Positions 32,472 through 41,194 of a stretch of DNA of 64,000 nt are shown here, piece after piece. The translations under genes were made by a program, and so were the position numbers. How positions within the stretch are numbered: the first letter of the stretch is position 1; every line of letters starts with the position of its first letter. The DNA is taken from assembly GCF_000423865.1 (NCBI RefSeq), contig NZ_AUIU01000016.1:88323-152322 (forward strand), in the 5' to 3' direction. The stretch is from Thermodesulfovibrio thiophilus DSM 17215 (GTDB taxonomy: Bacteria; Nitrospirota; Thermodesulfovibrionia; Thermodesulfovibrionales; Thermodesulfovibrionaceae). Below the pieces are notes generated by a model. It was not told the origin of the DNA, made no database searches, and was given only the letters and a program-made list of their open reading frames with translations.

Positions 32472-35400
32472 AGTTTTTGATTCTCAATGGCAACGATTAT
32501 TTCTTTGGTCAAGTCCTTCTGCCTTGATTTTTCCTGTTCTAAATAATTTTCACCAAGTTCTTCTTTCAGCAATTTAATTTCTCTGATTGACCTTTCAATC
32601 TTTTTCTCATCACTGCTTTCCAGATTGGCTATGCGACGCAGGGTATAATCAGGTAACGTTCCATAGTCCAGAATATCCTCAAGCAGTGTTCTAAGAAAGT
32701 TTTTGTATTCAAATATTCTGTCGTCCTGAATTTTACTAAGAAATGTTTTTAGATTGTTTATTGCCTGCTGTTCCAGACTCTTTTCACTTATGGGTACTGA
32801 ACGCGAGTCCCTAAAATTTTTAATTTCTTCATATACATCCCAGAACTTCGGGCTTAAGTTAAGTGGTATTTCTTCAGGCAGGCAGGCAATTTTGTCAAGC
32901 ACATCTTCAAAGGTTATTTGCCCATATTCGGGTTTATCATCCTCATTATATTTAGCACAATGAATATATAGTCGTCCTTTTTTAATAAATACAAAGAGTT
33001 CATTTTCATTATATTTTTTTGCCACTTTAACTCTTGGTGGGAATTTATCCAGCGCACGAATAAGGTCAGGATATTTTTCTTTTATTTTTATAAAATCCTG
33101 CAGGACTTTTGTATAAAAACTTTGTTCTTCTAATGTCTCAGGGTTTTGCTGAATTCTTTCATAAAGTTTTGCTGGAGATGGTTCTTCATCAATGTCAAAT
33201 ATTTTTGCATCTTCTCCCAGTGTGTTATGAATCAAAAACATCTTATTGGAAGCAATCTCACGGGACTTTACCAGTTCTGCCCCTTTCTCTGTTGGGAAAA
33301 AATTTACAATGTAAAGTTCATCAAAGACCTTTTTACTGATACGGTTTATTCTACCTACCCGTTGAATAACACGCACAGGATTCCATGGAATATCATAATT
33401 TATAACAATACCTGCACGGTTTAAGTTAAACCCTTCAGATATCTTATCTGAAGAAAGTAAAATATCATAGTTATTTTCCTGTTCTGGATAAGATGCGTCA
33501 AAATTTTTATAAATTGCTTCTAATTTATGGGCAGACAAATCACCAGCAACAGTCAGGACCCTGCCTTTAAAGACATTCTCAAGATGTGGTTCAAGATATT
33601 TTACTGTGTCAACATATTCGGAGAAAATAACGATTTTTCTTTGGGGTTCCTTTTTAAGTTGTGACTTCAGGTTTTGAATCAAGCAATTTGTTTTAGGGTC
33701 GTTTTTTACCAGGTTTAATTTGTGCAAAGACTCAAGAATCTCATCAAACATTTTTAAATCAGAATTTATGTCATTAATAAAATCACTTTTATACTTAAAG
33801 TCCGATAGTTTATATATCTTATGATTTTTAGGATCAACGCCTTCTGTTATTTTCTCTACATATTCTTTTAGGTATCTTTCTATTTCGTCTTCCTTCTTAT
33901 CATAAATTCTTTCAAGTAATCCCCTGTCAAGAATGTATTTTTGGGTTTTATCAATAAATTTAAGAACAGATTCTGTAATATGCTTAAAATTTTTTAAACT
34001 TTGCTCAAAAGAACCAAACGAACTTTCAAACCGCTTCACAAGTAATCGGCGCATAAAATCATATAAGTTGCGTTGCTGGATAAATTCAAAGTTATCTTTT
34101 TCTGACAACTTCTCTTCTTTGATTTTTTTTCTATCTATCTCGTATTCAAAAGGACGATAAATTGCTCCTTTGAATCTTCCGCCTTCATCAGGGTCAGCAA
34201 AATATTCTTTAATGACAGTATCGTAATAATCTGACTGTTCTTTTGTTAATTCAAAAAACCATTCTTTGGGGTCTGCTACTTTTGAAAGATTCTGCACCTC
34301 ATTTTTATAAAACGGGTTATTCTGCAGGTCTAGTCTATTCCGACGAATTGTAACCGGCTCAATGACATCCCGGATTTGTTTGGCAAGATATTTTGAGCGT
34401 TGTTTCACTTTTTCTAATGCTTTAGATAATATAAATTCTTCACCAAAAAGCGCTTTGTAATTGGCATAAGATTTATTTCGTTTGGTTCTATCATTTGAAT
34501 TGTAATATTTTTTTATATAAGCAAGCCGATCAAATGTCCCTTTAAATGTTTTAAATTTATCACTTAAGTTATTCTCTAAAGTAATAGACGATTTTTTGGG
34601 TGTGATGAACAACTTGAGTAATGATAATATATCTGCTGGACGGTTATTAAACGGTGTTGCAGTAAGAAGAATGACCTGTTTATTCCTGCAAATATTTTTT
34701 AGGTATTCATAATTTTCAGTGTCCTGATTTCTAAATCTGTGCGCCTCATCAATAATAACAACTTCAATATCTTTTGCTTTCTTAACAAATTCATTAAGTT
34801 TTTTAAGGTCTCCTAATGACCATACTTCCCAATCATAAAGTCTAAATTGCTCTTTATACATATTCCAGCCAGCATCTTTTTTTCGCACATCACCCATAAT
34901 CCCCGGGGGACAGATTATCACCCCTCGTTTTTTTAGTTCTCTGGCAATTGCACAGGCAATTATCGTTTTACCAAGACCAACCACATCGGCAAGAATCACT
35001 CCATTGTTTCTTTCAATTATTGCCAGAGCCTGCTGGATAGCATCCAATTGATATTGATATGGAGTATAACCATTATCCTGTAATGTTTTGATAAGTGATT
35101 GCCCGGTTATTTTTTTCTCAAAAGAATCAAGATAAATTTTTAGAACTAAAACATACGCTTCAAAAGGTGTAATTTTCTTAATCAATGTCTCTTTTTCAAG
35201 AAGTTCTATAAGTCGTTTTTTACAAACATTATCCTCCGTGATTTTAACTGCATCTTCCCATAAATTATCAAAATACTCTTCAGCATCATTAAATCCATAG
35301 TCGCTTATTTCTACATTAAATTCTTCCTGTGTAGTAATACCTGAACTTGTAAGATTACTGCTTCCAGTAATAAATAGTGTGTTCCGTCCCACTTGCCCAC

Positions 35401-35833
35401 TTTGCAATTTGAAAATATATAATTTCGCATGATTGGGTTTTATTGTTTTTCTTATTATCAAATGGTCTTTTTTAATAAGTTCAATGAAGAATTTTACCTG
35501 TTCGTAAAACTCCTGAGTATCAAATTTTTCAGTATTGATGGATTTCTTCAATGAATCAAAGAACTTATTGTATATCTCTTCGTTTGATAAACGTCCACTC
35601 TGGTCTTCTGAGTCTGCATATTCTATTAGTTGATAATTAAATTTATCTACATTAAGTCCAACCAGGACTTTTAAGACAACATTAGTATTCCGTGTCAGTG
35701 AAGTATAAAGTTCTTTTAATCCGGAGAAATAAAAAAATCCGACTAAGAATTTCAATTCCTCACTGTTTATTATAAGGTCTGATAAGCGTTTTTTTAGATT
35801 TTCTGCATCGCTGTTTGTGATAAAATTTTTCAT
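32468..35833 (-). CDS. PLD-nuclease/SNF2-type helicase of a restriction cassette
   Basis: The 1,121-residue protein begins with a phospholipase D-like nuclease domain. H135 and K137 lie in NHAKLYIFK, followed by GSSNLTSSGI at 157-166 and EEFNVEI. A superfamily 2 helicase core follows: Walker A ADVVGLGKTIIA near 281, DEAH box near 360, and motif VI QRVGRINRI near 822. Such proteins couple ATP-driven DNA movement to cleavage by the PLD domain. The start codon is tight against the remnant res N-terminal frame (nine bases). With the overlapping methyltransferase it forms a compact candidate restriction-modification system. No separate nuclease gene is present. Confidence 0.85.
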   Translation of the reverse strand: MKNFITNSDAENLKKRLSDLIINSEELKFLVGFFYFSGLKELYTSLTRNTNVVLKVLVGLNVDKFNYQLIEYADSEDQSGRLSNEEIYNKFFDSLKKSINTEKFDTQEFYEQVKFFIELIKKDHLIIRKTIKPNHAKLYIFKLQSGQVGRNTLFITGSSNLTSSGITTQEEFNVEISDYGFNDAEEYFDNLWEDAVKITEDNVCKKRLIELLEKETLIKKITPFEAYVLVLKIYLDSFEKKITGQSLIKTLQDNGYTPYQYQLDAIQQALAIIERNNGVILADVVGLGKTIIACAIARELKKRGVIICPPGIMGDVRKKDAGWNMYKEQFRLYDWEVWSLGDLKKLNEFVKKAKDIEVVIIDEAHRFRNQDTENYEYLKNICRNKQVILLTATPFNNRPADILSLLKLFITPKKSSITLENNLSDKFKTFKGTFDRLAYIKKYYNSNDRTKRNKSYANYKALFGEEFILSKALEKVKQRSKYLAKQIRDVIEPVTIRRNRLDLQNNPFYKNEVQNLSKVADPKEWFFELTKEQSDYYDTVIKEYFADPDEGGRFKGAIYRPFEYEIDRKKIKEEKLSEKDNFEFIQQRNLYDFMRRLLVKRFESSFGSFEQSLKNFKHITESVLKFIDKTQKYILDRGLLERIYDKKEDEIERYLKEYVEKITEGVDPKNHKIYKLSDFKYKSDFINDINSDLKMFDEILESLHKLNLVKNDPKTNCLIQNLKSQLKKEPQRKIVIFSEYVDTVKYLEPHLENVFKGRVLTVAGDLSAHKLEAIYKNFDASYPEQENNYDILLSSDKISEGFNLNRAGIVINYDIPWNPVRVIQRVGRINRISKKVFDELYIVNFFPTEKGAELVKSREIASNKMFLIHNTLGEDAKIFDIDEEPSPAKLYERIQQNPETLEEQSFYTKVLQDFIKIKEKYPDLIRALDKFPPRVKVAKKYNENELFVFIKKGRLYIHCAKYNEDDKPEYGQITFEDVLDKIACLPEEIPLNLSPKFWDVYEEIKNFRDSRSVPISEKSLEQQAINNLKTFLSKIQDDRIFEYKNFLRTLLEDILDYGTLPDYTLRRIANLESSDEKKIERSIREIKLLKEELGENYLEQEKSRQKDLTKEIIVAIENQKL

Positions 35834-35841
35834 AACATCAC

Positions 35842-36126
35842 TTAACCTTGTTTTCCTTTTTGAAATGGGTGCCCTTTGCTTCTGCAGCGTTTTTCAAACA
35901 AACTTTGCTTCAATTCATTCCCCTCTTGTAGAGAGGTGTCCCGAAGGGACGGGGTGTTTCCTTTGAAAAAAAGCCATAAGCCACGCAGAGCATTTTTAAG
36001 TGCATTCTGCTGAAAGTCAAAAAGCGTTTTATCATTTGAAAATCGTGCAAAATCAAATCCTTGCCACTGTATCGGCAAGTTTTCAAAAGAAATGTCTTCT
36101 ACGGTGTTTTGCAAATATAGTTTCAT
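35842..36126 (-). pseudogene. N-terminal remnant of a type III-like restriction helicase (res)
   Basis: The first 55 or so residues (MKLYLQNTVEDISF, ENLPIQWQGFDFARFS, TLFDFQQNALKNALRGLW) resemble the N-terminus of type III-like Res helicases just before the Q-motif region. The remaining 39 residues (KGNTPSLRDTSLQEGN and onward) come from a palindromic repeat and low-quality sequence, and the frame then stops. No helicase motif remains. Its ATG overlaps the rhuM-doc stop (ATGA), so it was once translated as part of the mod-rloC-rhuM-res operon. The C-terminal end of the same kind of gene is at 28497-28922. Confidence 0.6.
35917..35958. repeat. Palindromic repeat inside the res remnant
   Basis: ATTCCCCTCTTGTAGAG (35917-35933) is followed by GTCCC-GAA-GGGAC (35938-35950) and GGGGTGTT. 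The first 17 bases recur at 39491 inside the mod remnant. The repeat is translated here as part of the truncated frame. Confidence 0.7.
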
Positions 36127-37136
36127 ATCGCTAACAAATTGGTAATTATTTTTATCAGCTTATCTTTTTCACTCGGGTCGCTGACGGCAATTAAAAGCGC
36201 AAGCGCGGTCAAGGTATTATCATTGATTTTCTTCTCTCCAGCAGAACGGTAAAGAAAATCATTTTTATCCAGATAATAAACAAATAAAAAAGAAGCAATC
36301 CGTTTATTGCCGTCCACAAAAGGATGGTCTTTGATAATAAAATATAAAAGATGAGCGGCCTTTTCTTCTAATGAAGGATATAATTCTTTACTGTTGAAGG
36401 TTTGGTAAATACTACCTAAAATGCCTTTAAACTTATCGTTGTTCTCTTGTCCAAATAAATCGCTTGCTTCCTTTTTGGCAACGAGGTCTTTCTTTATTTT
36501 GCTAATCACATTTATTGCCTCTTCATATTTCAGAATAAACCTGCCTTTTGTGTTTTTGATAAGAGATAATTTTTCTTTATCGTACTGTTCAAGTAGGGTG
36601 AGTGTTCTTGAATAGTTTGCAAGTAAATTAAAAATTTCCTGCTCTTGCCCGGCTAAAAGTTCGTGTTTAGATTTTTCCTGCAAAAAAGAAATGGCGCCCT
36701 GCAATTCCTGTAACTGATTTTTAGCTTGTAAAAGTCGTTTCTCATTGATGGTATAGCCCTTAACAAGATGTTCCTTAAGGGTTTTAGTTGCCCAGATGCG
36801 GAATTGTGTAGCTCGTTGTGAATTAACCCGATAACCAACAGAAATTATGGCATCTAAATTATAGAATTTAACTTTTTTAGTTTGGGTTTTCCCTTTTAAA
36901 GCGCCATGTTTTGTGGTATGTTCCAAAATGGAACTAACCACTTTTTCGTCTAGTTCCCCACTATCAAAGATATTTTTTAAATGCTTAGTAATTGCCGGTC
37001 TTTGAGTACCAAAAAGTAAAGCAATTTGCTCTTGTGTAAGCCAAATAGTTTCTTCTACCAGACGTACATCTAACTTTGGACCATCTTTGGATTGATAGAT
37101 AACTATCTCGCCTTTTTTAAATTCGTCTTGTTTCAT
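36123..37136 (-). CDS. RhuM-Doc fusion protein (Fic-fold toxin-like)
   Basis: The N-terminal half (1-150) is a RhuM-type DNA-binding-like domain: IWLTQEQIALLFGTQRPAITKHLKNIF, then the conserved YNLDAIISVGYRVNSQRATQFRIWAT. The C-terminal half (about 165-335) is a Fic/Doc fold with HPFVDGNKRIASF at 271-283. A lysine replaces the second glycine of the AMPylating Fic motif. This is the Doc signature, and Doc enzymes act as kinases on EF-Tu. No separate antidote gene is seen; the RhuM half may hold the toxin in check. It lies between the anticodon nuclease and the res remnant, to which it is translationally coupled. The protein looks intact. Confidence 0.8.
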   Translation of the reverse strand: MKQDEFKKGEIVIYQSKDGPKLDVRLVEETIWLTQEQIALLFGTQRPAITKHLKNIFDSGELDEKVVSSILEHTTKHGALKGKTQTKKVKFYNLDAIISVGYRVNSQRATQFRIWATKTLKEHLVKGYTINEKRLLQAKNQLQELQGAISFLQEKSKHELLAGQEQEIFNLLANYSRTLTLLEQYDKEKLSLIKNTKGRFILKYEEAINVISKIKKDLVAKKEASDLFGQENNDKFKGILGSIYQTFNSKELYPSLEEKAAHLLYFIIKDHPFVDGNKRIASFLFVYYLDKNDFLYRSAGEKKINDNTLTALALLIAVSDPSEKDKLIKIITNLLAI

Positions 37137-37157
37137 AGATTAACTATTCCCACCAAA

Positions 37158-39401
37158 TTACATATTACACGAATTGCATAATGAATCATAATGTTCTTTA
37201 TCTTTACTTTCCAAAGATTTTAAAACAAACTCTACTGCAGTAATTAATTCTTGTATATCTGGAAAGCGTAATGAATGTTCTGGATTTTGTTCATGGGAAT
37301 ATTCATCCATTATCTTAAGGGTCATGTTTTTTTCATTATTATCATCGTCACCAAAAAATTTATTTGCTTTATTCTTGAATTTTTCGCCATCAGGGTACTT
37401 CATAAAAAGATACATTTCAAAAAATCTTCTTAGAATATTTGGGAGCAAATATAGTTGGTCGAACCTTGATTTATCTGCTAATTTATTAAAAGTATTTAAT
37501 ATGTAAAAGATATAATTATATTCACTTTTAAATTTTTTAAGAAGATCAGGAAGTTTTTCAATAGAAGAGGAATAATTTTGATTGACTTTTATTTTTTGTA
37601 TCAAGTAGAAATTACCTTCTTTATTTTGTAAATCATATCTGTACATATCTTTAAGTAAGTTAAAAAAATCAAAATTATGAGTTGTAATAAAAAGCTGACC
37701 TAAAGTTTTAATTTTACTATTTAAGAAAGAATAAACTCTATGCATATGATTGGCATCAAGACTGGAGACGGGATCATCTATAAAAACTATAGCATTTCGT
37801 GAATCAAAGTTAGTTTCTTCGAGTTTTATAAAAAAATATATCAGAGAAATAATATTTCTCTCACCTGTGCTTAAGTTCTTAGCAATTCGACCATTTCGGT
37901 AAAGTTTATATTTCCCATTATCGGTCTTTTCTATTTTTAAGAAATCGTCATTAAAAAATTTGTTTAAATATTCATTTAATCTTTCTGCACCAATCGCTAA
38001 ACCGCTAATTTTACTCTCTATGTTGTTAATTCCATCTTCATCCTTTTCAATACTATCCTTTAGATCCTTGATTTCTTTTCCCAATTTTTCAATATCTTGT
38101 TTTAGAGAAAAATAATTTTCATCTCTAATAAATTCAGCAGTGTAATGCAATTTTATTTTTTCTTTTGATTCCTCTTTTTTCCGATCAAATGAATCTACTT
38201 TGTCATTATGCTCTCTAATTAAATCTTGAATCTTTTCAAATAAATCATCTATTTCATTTTCTATATTATTGTCAATTGATTGATCACTCGATAATACATC
38301 AAAGGGTTTATTTTTCTTCCTTTCTAATTCTTCTGTCAACTTTTTAATGGTACTTACATATTCTTCCTTTTTCTGATTAAAACTCTCCAACAATTCTTTG
38401 TACTTTTCTTGAAACTCTTTATAAAATCTTGCTTCATCCGGCAAGGAATATTCCTTTATCGACTCTGCATACTTATCTAATTCATCTTTTTTCCCTTCAA
38501 TTGCGCTAATGAGCGAATCAAATTCTTGTGAAAAATGTTTGTTTAACTCTTCTATTCGTTCAGGCGTTAATGGATTCCCGCAAAATTGACACGTATTTTC
38601 TTCTTTATGAAGTTCAAGCCCTTCTCTTACCCATTGATTTAAACTGCCATTTTGTTTTAGTTTCTCTATAATTTTTTGAGCCGTGACTTTTTTATTCAGT
38701 ATTTGTTTTACATCATCTATAAATTGAGAAAGTTTAAGTGTTATTGGTGGAGTATTGATTTTATCCAATTTTTGACTGGAGATAAAACTGCGTTGGCTGT
38801 GCAATTCTTCCTCAGGTAAAATTTTTTCTGAAAAATTGTCTTTTATCTCGTTTATCTTTTGTTCTAATGTATTTTTATCAAATTCTTTTTGATTTGTGAT
38901 TGATAATATTTCTCTTATTTCGCTTGCTTTTCTAGTAAGTTTATCTTGAATTTTATTTTCCTTTTCTTCTTTTTGCTGCTCTTTGTTTCTCTTTTTTTCT
39001 TCTTTATCTTCTTTTTCTTTTTGTTTCTTTATTAATTCATTTTCTAGATCTTTTGATTCTTTACCTAAAATTAATACTGGCTCTATTTCTGCATCTTCAT
39101 TATTCCAATCAAAGTTATCTTCAATGAAATCTTCATTAAAGACACGAATCGGATAATCAGTATCAAGATCTTCTTGCGTTAAAGTACCATTATCAGTTTC
39201 TATTCTAAATCTCGCATTTTGATAATCGCTGTGTAATTTTTTTAATTCCAAACATCTAAATATTCTTGACAAAGTAGTTTTACCAGAATAATTCCATCCA
39301 TAAAAAAAATTGTATTTTTCAAATTCATATAAATTTCCTGGCCAGTTAAAATCATAGAATTGACCAAATTCATTTATTGTTTCAATTTTTTTAATTTTCA
39401 T
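37158..39401 (-). CDS. rloC: RloC-type anticodon nuclease
   Basis: The N-terminal ABC ATPase head has Walker A GWNYSGKTTLSR (near 36-46) and, after a long coiled coil, LSTGERN and Walker B VFIDDPVSSLD. A zinc-hook CQFC sits in the middle of the coiled coil (near 268-271). This layout marks RloC rather than the shorter PrrC. The C-terminal region has R-x3-E in LRRFFEMYL (near 655-659) and a downstream His in EYSHEQN (near 700), which fits the Arg/Glu/His nuclease triad of PrrC and RloC. Such enzymes cut tRNA anticodons when a linked restriction system is blocked or DNA is damaged. The ATG at 39401 is chosen over an upstream GTG because GGGAG lies five bases before it. It appears intact. Confidence 0.8.
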   Translation of the reverse strand: MKIKKIETINEFGQFYDFNWPGNLYEFEKYNFFYGWNYSGKTTLSRIFRCLELKKLHSDYQNARFRIETDNGTLTQEDLDTDYPIRVFNEDFIEDNFDWNNEDAEIEPVLILGKESKDLENELIKKQKEKEDKEEKKRNKEQQKEEKENKIQDKLTRKASEIREILSITNQKEFDKNTLEQKINEIKDNFSEKILPEEELHSQRSFISSQKLDKINTPPITLKLSQFIDDVKQILNKKVTAQKIIEKLKQNGSLNQWVREGLELHKEENTCQFCGNPLTPERIEELNKHFSQEFDSLISAIEGKKDELDKYAESIKEYSLPDEARFYKEFQEKYKELLESFNQKKEEYVSTIKKLTEELERKKNKPFDVLSSDQSIDNNIENEIDDLFEKIQDLIREHNDKVDSFDRKKEESKEKIKLHYTAEFIRDENYFSLKQDIEKLGKEIKDLKDSIEKDEDGINNIESKISGLAIGAERLNEYLNKFFNDDFLKIEKTDNGKYKLYRNGRIAKNLSTGERNIISLIYFFIKLEETNFDSRNAIVFIDDPVSSLDANHMHRVYSFLNSKIKTLGQLFITTHNFDFFNLLKDMYRYDLQNKEGNFYLIQKIKVNQNYSSSIEKLPDLLKKFKSEYNYIFYILNTFNKLADKSRFDQLYLLPNILRRFFEMYLFMKYPDGEKFKNKANKFFGDDDNNEKNMTLKIMDEYSHEQNPEHSLRFPDIQELITAVEFVLKSLESKDKEHYDSLCNSCNM

Positions 39402-39490
39402 CTTCACTCCCACCAGATTAATGGTTTAATAAGTCTGTAATCCAAATTTTTAGTATCGATTTTAGTCCCATCTTCAAATTCTACTTCATA

Positions 39491-39523
39491 ATTCCCCTCT
39501 TGTAGAGGGGGGAAGGGTGTTAT
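39491..39523. repeat. Second copy of the CCCCTCTTGTAGAG repeat
   Basis: ATTCCCCTCTTGTAGAG (39491-39507) matches the copy at 35917. GGGGGAAGGGTGTTAT follows, as if the central palindrome of the other copy were missing. CCCCTCT-TGT-AGAGGGG is itself a hairpin. It is translated as TPFPPLQEGN inside the mod remnant. Confidence 0.7.
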
Positions 39524-39816
39524 TTTCTTTATCCATTTACCAGTAAGATTTGAGAGTGTCTCTGCGATATCTATCTTTGGGTAAAGCTTGTCTAAATCTT
39601 CAAACTGACTTAAAATCTCAAGCTCTAAATCTTTAAAGTACTTGGTATCAATAGGCAAATGTTGATATTTTTCCGACAAATGCTTGCCCATTAAGTCAAT
39701 TGTAAAAATATCATCCAACTTAAAGTTTTCATCTACTATTCTATTCCAAGCTCTTGCCATTCTTTGATTTGTTCTTCAATGTTTTCATGCTTTTTGATTT
39801 TCTCAACGAGTTTTAG

Positions 39817-39843
39817 AGATTCTTCGCTTCGCTCAGAATGACA
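39817..39843. repeat. HSERSEES-type dispersed repeat
   Basis: AGATTCTTCGCTTCGCTCAG and the bases after it translate in the mod frame as CHSERSEESL. This peptide is familiar as the translation of a short imperfectly palindromic repeat scattered through many bacterial genomes. Here it is inserted in frame. Confidence 0.65.
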
Positions 39844-40735
39844 GGCGGGGAGGATTCTATCAAGGGTAATTACATAATTTGAATTTTTAACAAACTTTGG
39901 CTTGTTCCAGATTTTTACCAGCTCGTCTTCAAACTGCGAGATGAAGTCAATTAATTTAAAGGCAATATCTTTGAGAATTTGTAATTGATTGACTCTATCA
40001 GCACTCCACTCTTTTGCACCTTCCCAGAAGTATTGATAACTCCATAGTTTAAACTGTTCCTGTAAAAATGCTTTAGCGTTTTTGTTGATGAAGAAATCAA
40101 CCTCACTTTGTTTTTCAAAAATCCTAAATGCGCGTTCTAATTGTTCTTCGGTAATAGCAATGCCTTTTTTCTTTATGGCTTTTAATATATCGTCTTGTTT
40201 TGTTTTTGTGCCTTTTTCTGAATACAAAACGTCAAAAACAATTGTTTCATCTTCGAGAATTTTATTTAACTCAAAAATGAGTGAGCGTTTTTCATTTGCC
40301 TTTTTGTTTTCTATTTTTGAAGCGTCAAAATAAAACTTAAATCCATCAAACTCAACAGGCAAACTTCTAAAAATTCGGTCAGTTTTAACATAGTAAAGCA
40401 TCTGCGTTTTCCAAAAGAGTATGACATCCTTTTCATCAGTGTAAACCTTCTCGTAGATGTTGTTGTGGAATGGTGTTGAATTGAAATAGATTGAGCCGCT
40501 TTCTGTAAAATAGCGATTAAAAAAGGAATAGAGCTTGTCAAAAAGTTCATCCCTGAATTTAGGGTGGCTTTTTAATGCCCCTTCAATATCTTTCTTGAGA
40601 ATGTCTTCAATCTTACGGTAGTAATTTGATTTTATCTTCATCAGATTAACAAAACCGCCTTTGCCTTCAATCCTGGCTCCAATAAAAACATCCTGCAGCG
40701 CCTTATAAAATTTTTGTTCTTTGGTCATAGTTAAA

Positions 40736-40945
40736 TTACCTTAATAAATCATCAACCGAAACATTAAGGGCTTTGGCTAATTTTTGAAGCGTATCAATTG
40801 AAGGGTTGGTGATACCGCCCAACTCCAGCTTTATGACCGTGTTATAGGAAAGATTAGCCAATTTAGAAAGCCGGTCTTGCGATAAGCCCTTTTGTTTTCT
40901 TAATCTCTTTATATTTTTGCCTATCAGCAAAATCTCTTTTGACAT
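40736..40945 (-). CDS. XRE-family helix-turn-helix regulator
   Basis: The 69-residue protein is a single Cro/CI-type helix-turn-helix: GKNIKRLRKQKGLSQDRLSKLANLSYNTVIKLELG, then PSIDTLQKLAKALNVSVDDLL. It is the first gene of the island and ends eight bases before mod. A control role for the restriction operon (C-protein-like) is likely. The stretch ATAGTATATATCTAT upstream (about 40961-40975) is nearly palindromic and could be its operator. Confidence 0.85.
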   Translation of the reverse strand: MSKEILLIGKNIKRLRKQKGLSQDRLSKLANLSYNTVIKLELGGITNPSIDTLQKLAKALNVSVDDLLR

Positions 40946-41194
40946 TGTAGTATTAAAATAATAGTATATATCTATAGAATAATCCCTGTTTATAACTATG
41001 ATATAAAATTATTTTGATAATGTAAAGAGAATTTCAGGGAGTTTAATTTCAAATGCCTACACATAGGAGGGGAGGGACAAGGGTAATATCTTTTATTTTG
41101 GCGGCGGCGGAAAAGCGAAAGGTTTTTGTGCTGAAATATACGGAAAAATGCGAGCGAGTAAACAAACTGCCCGCAAAATCCGTCAAGTATCGTA
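40946..41194. other. Upstream region of the island, no gene seen
   Basis: The part next to the XRE gene is A/T-rich and should hold its promoter; several TATACT and TATTAT matches overlap and none stands out. The part at 41060-41190 is more GC-rich (GGCGGCGGCGG, GCGAGCGAG) and unlike its neighbours. The only open frame runs antisense into tRNA-Pro. The right edge of the island probably falls here. Confidence 0.5.

Larger units (their letters stand above)
39404..40728 (-). pseudogene. Decayed type III-like DNA methyltransferase (mod)
   Basis: Two frames continue one protein. Residues 1-330 (39736-40728) match the N-terminal domain of large type III-like Mod enzymes: TKEQKFYKALQDVF, YFTESGSIYFNSTPFHN, LFWKTQMLYYVKTDRIFRSL, FEKQSEVDFFINKNAKAFL. 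A frameshift near 39740 moves the text to a second frame (DENFKLDDIF, HLPIDTKYFKDLELEILSQFEDLDK). That frame then jumps to C-terminal-looking sequence ending LIKPLIWWE. The SAM-binding FxGxG and catalytic DPPY motifs are absent. An inserted HSERSEESL repeat and a second repeat lie within the frames. It is therefore inactive as a methyltransferase. The joined order is inference. Confidence 0.65.

Noticed and set aside
28430..41180. GCAAAATCC(C)G shared near both island edges as a possible attachment repeat
   Set aside because: Only about nine bases match, it does not include the tRNA-Pro 3' end, and such a match is expected by chance over this length.
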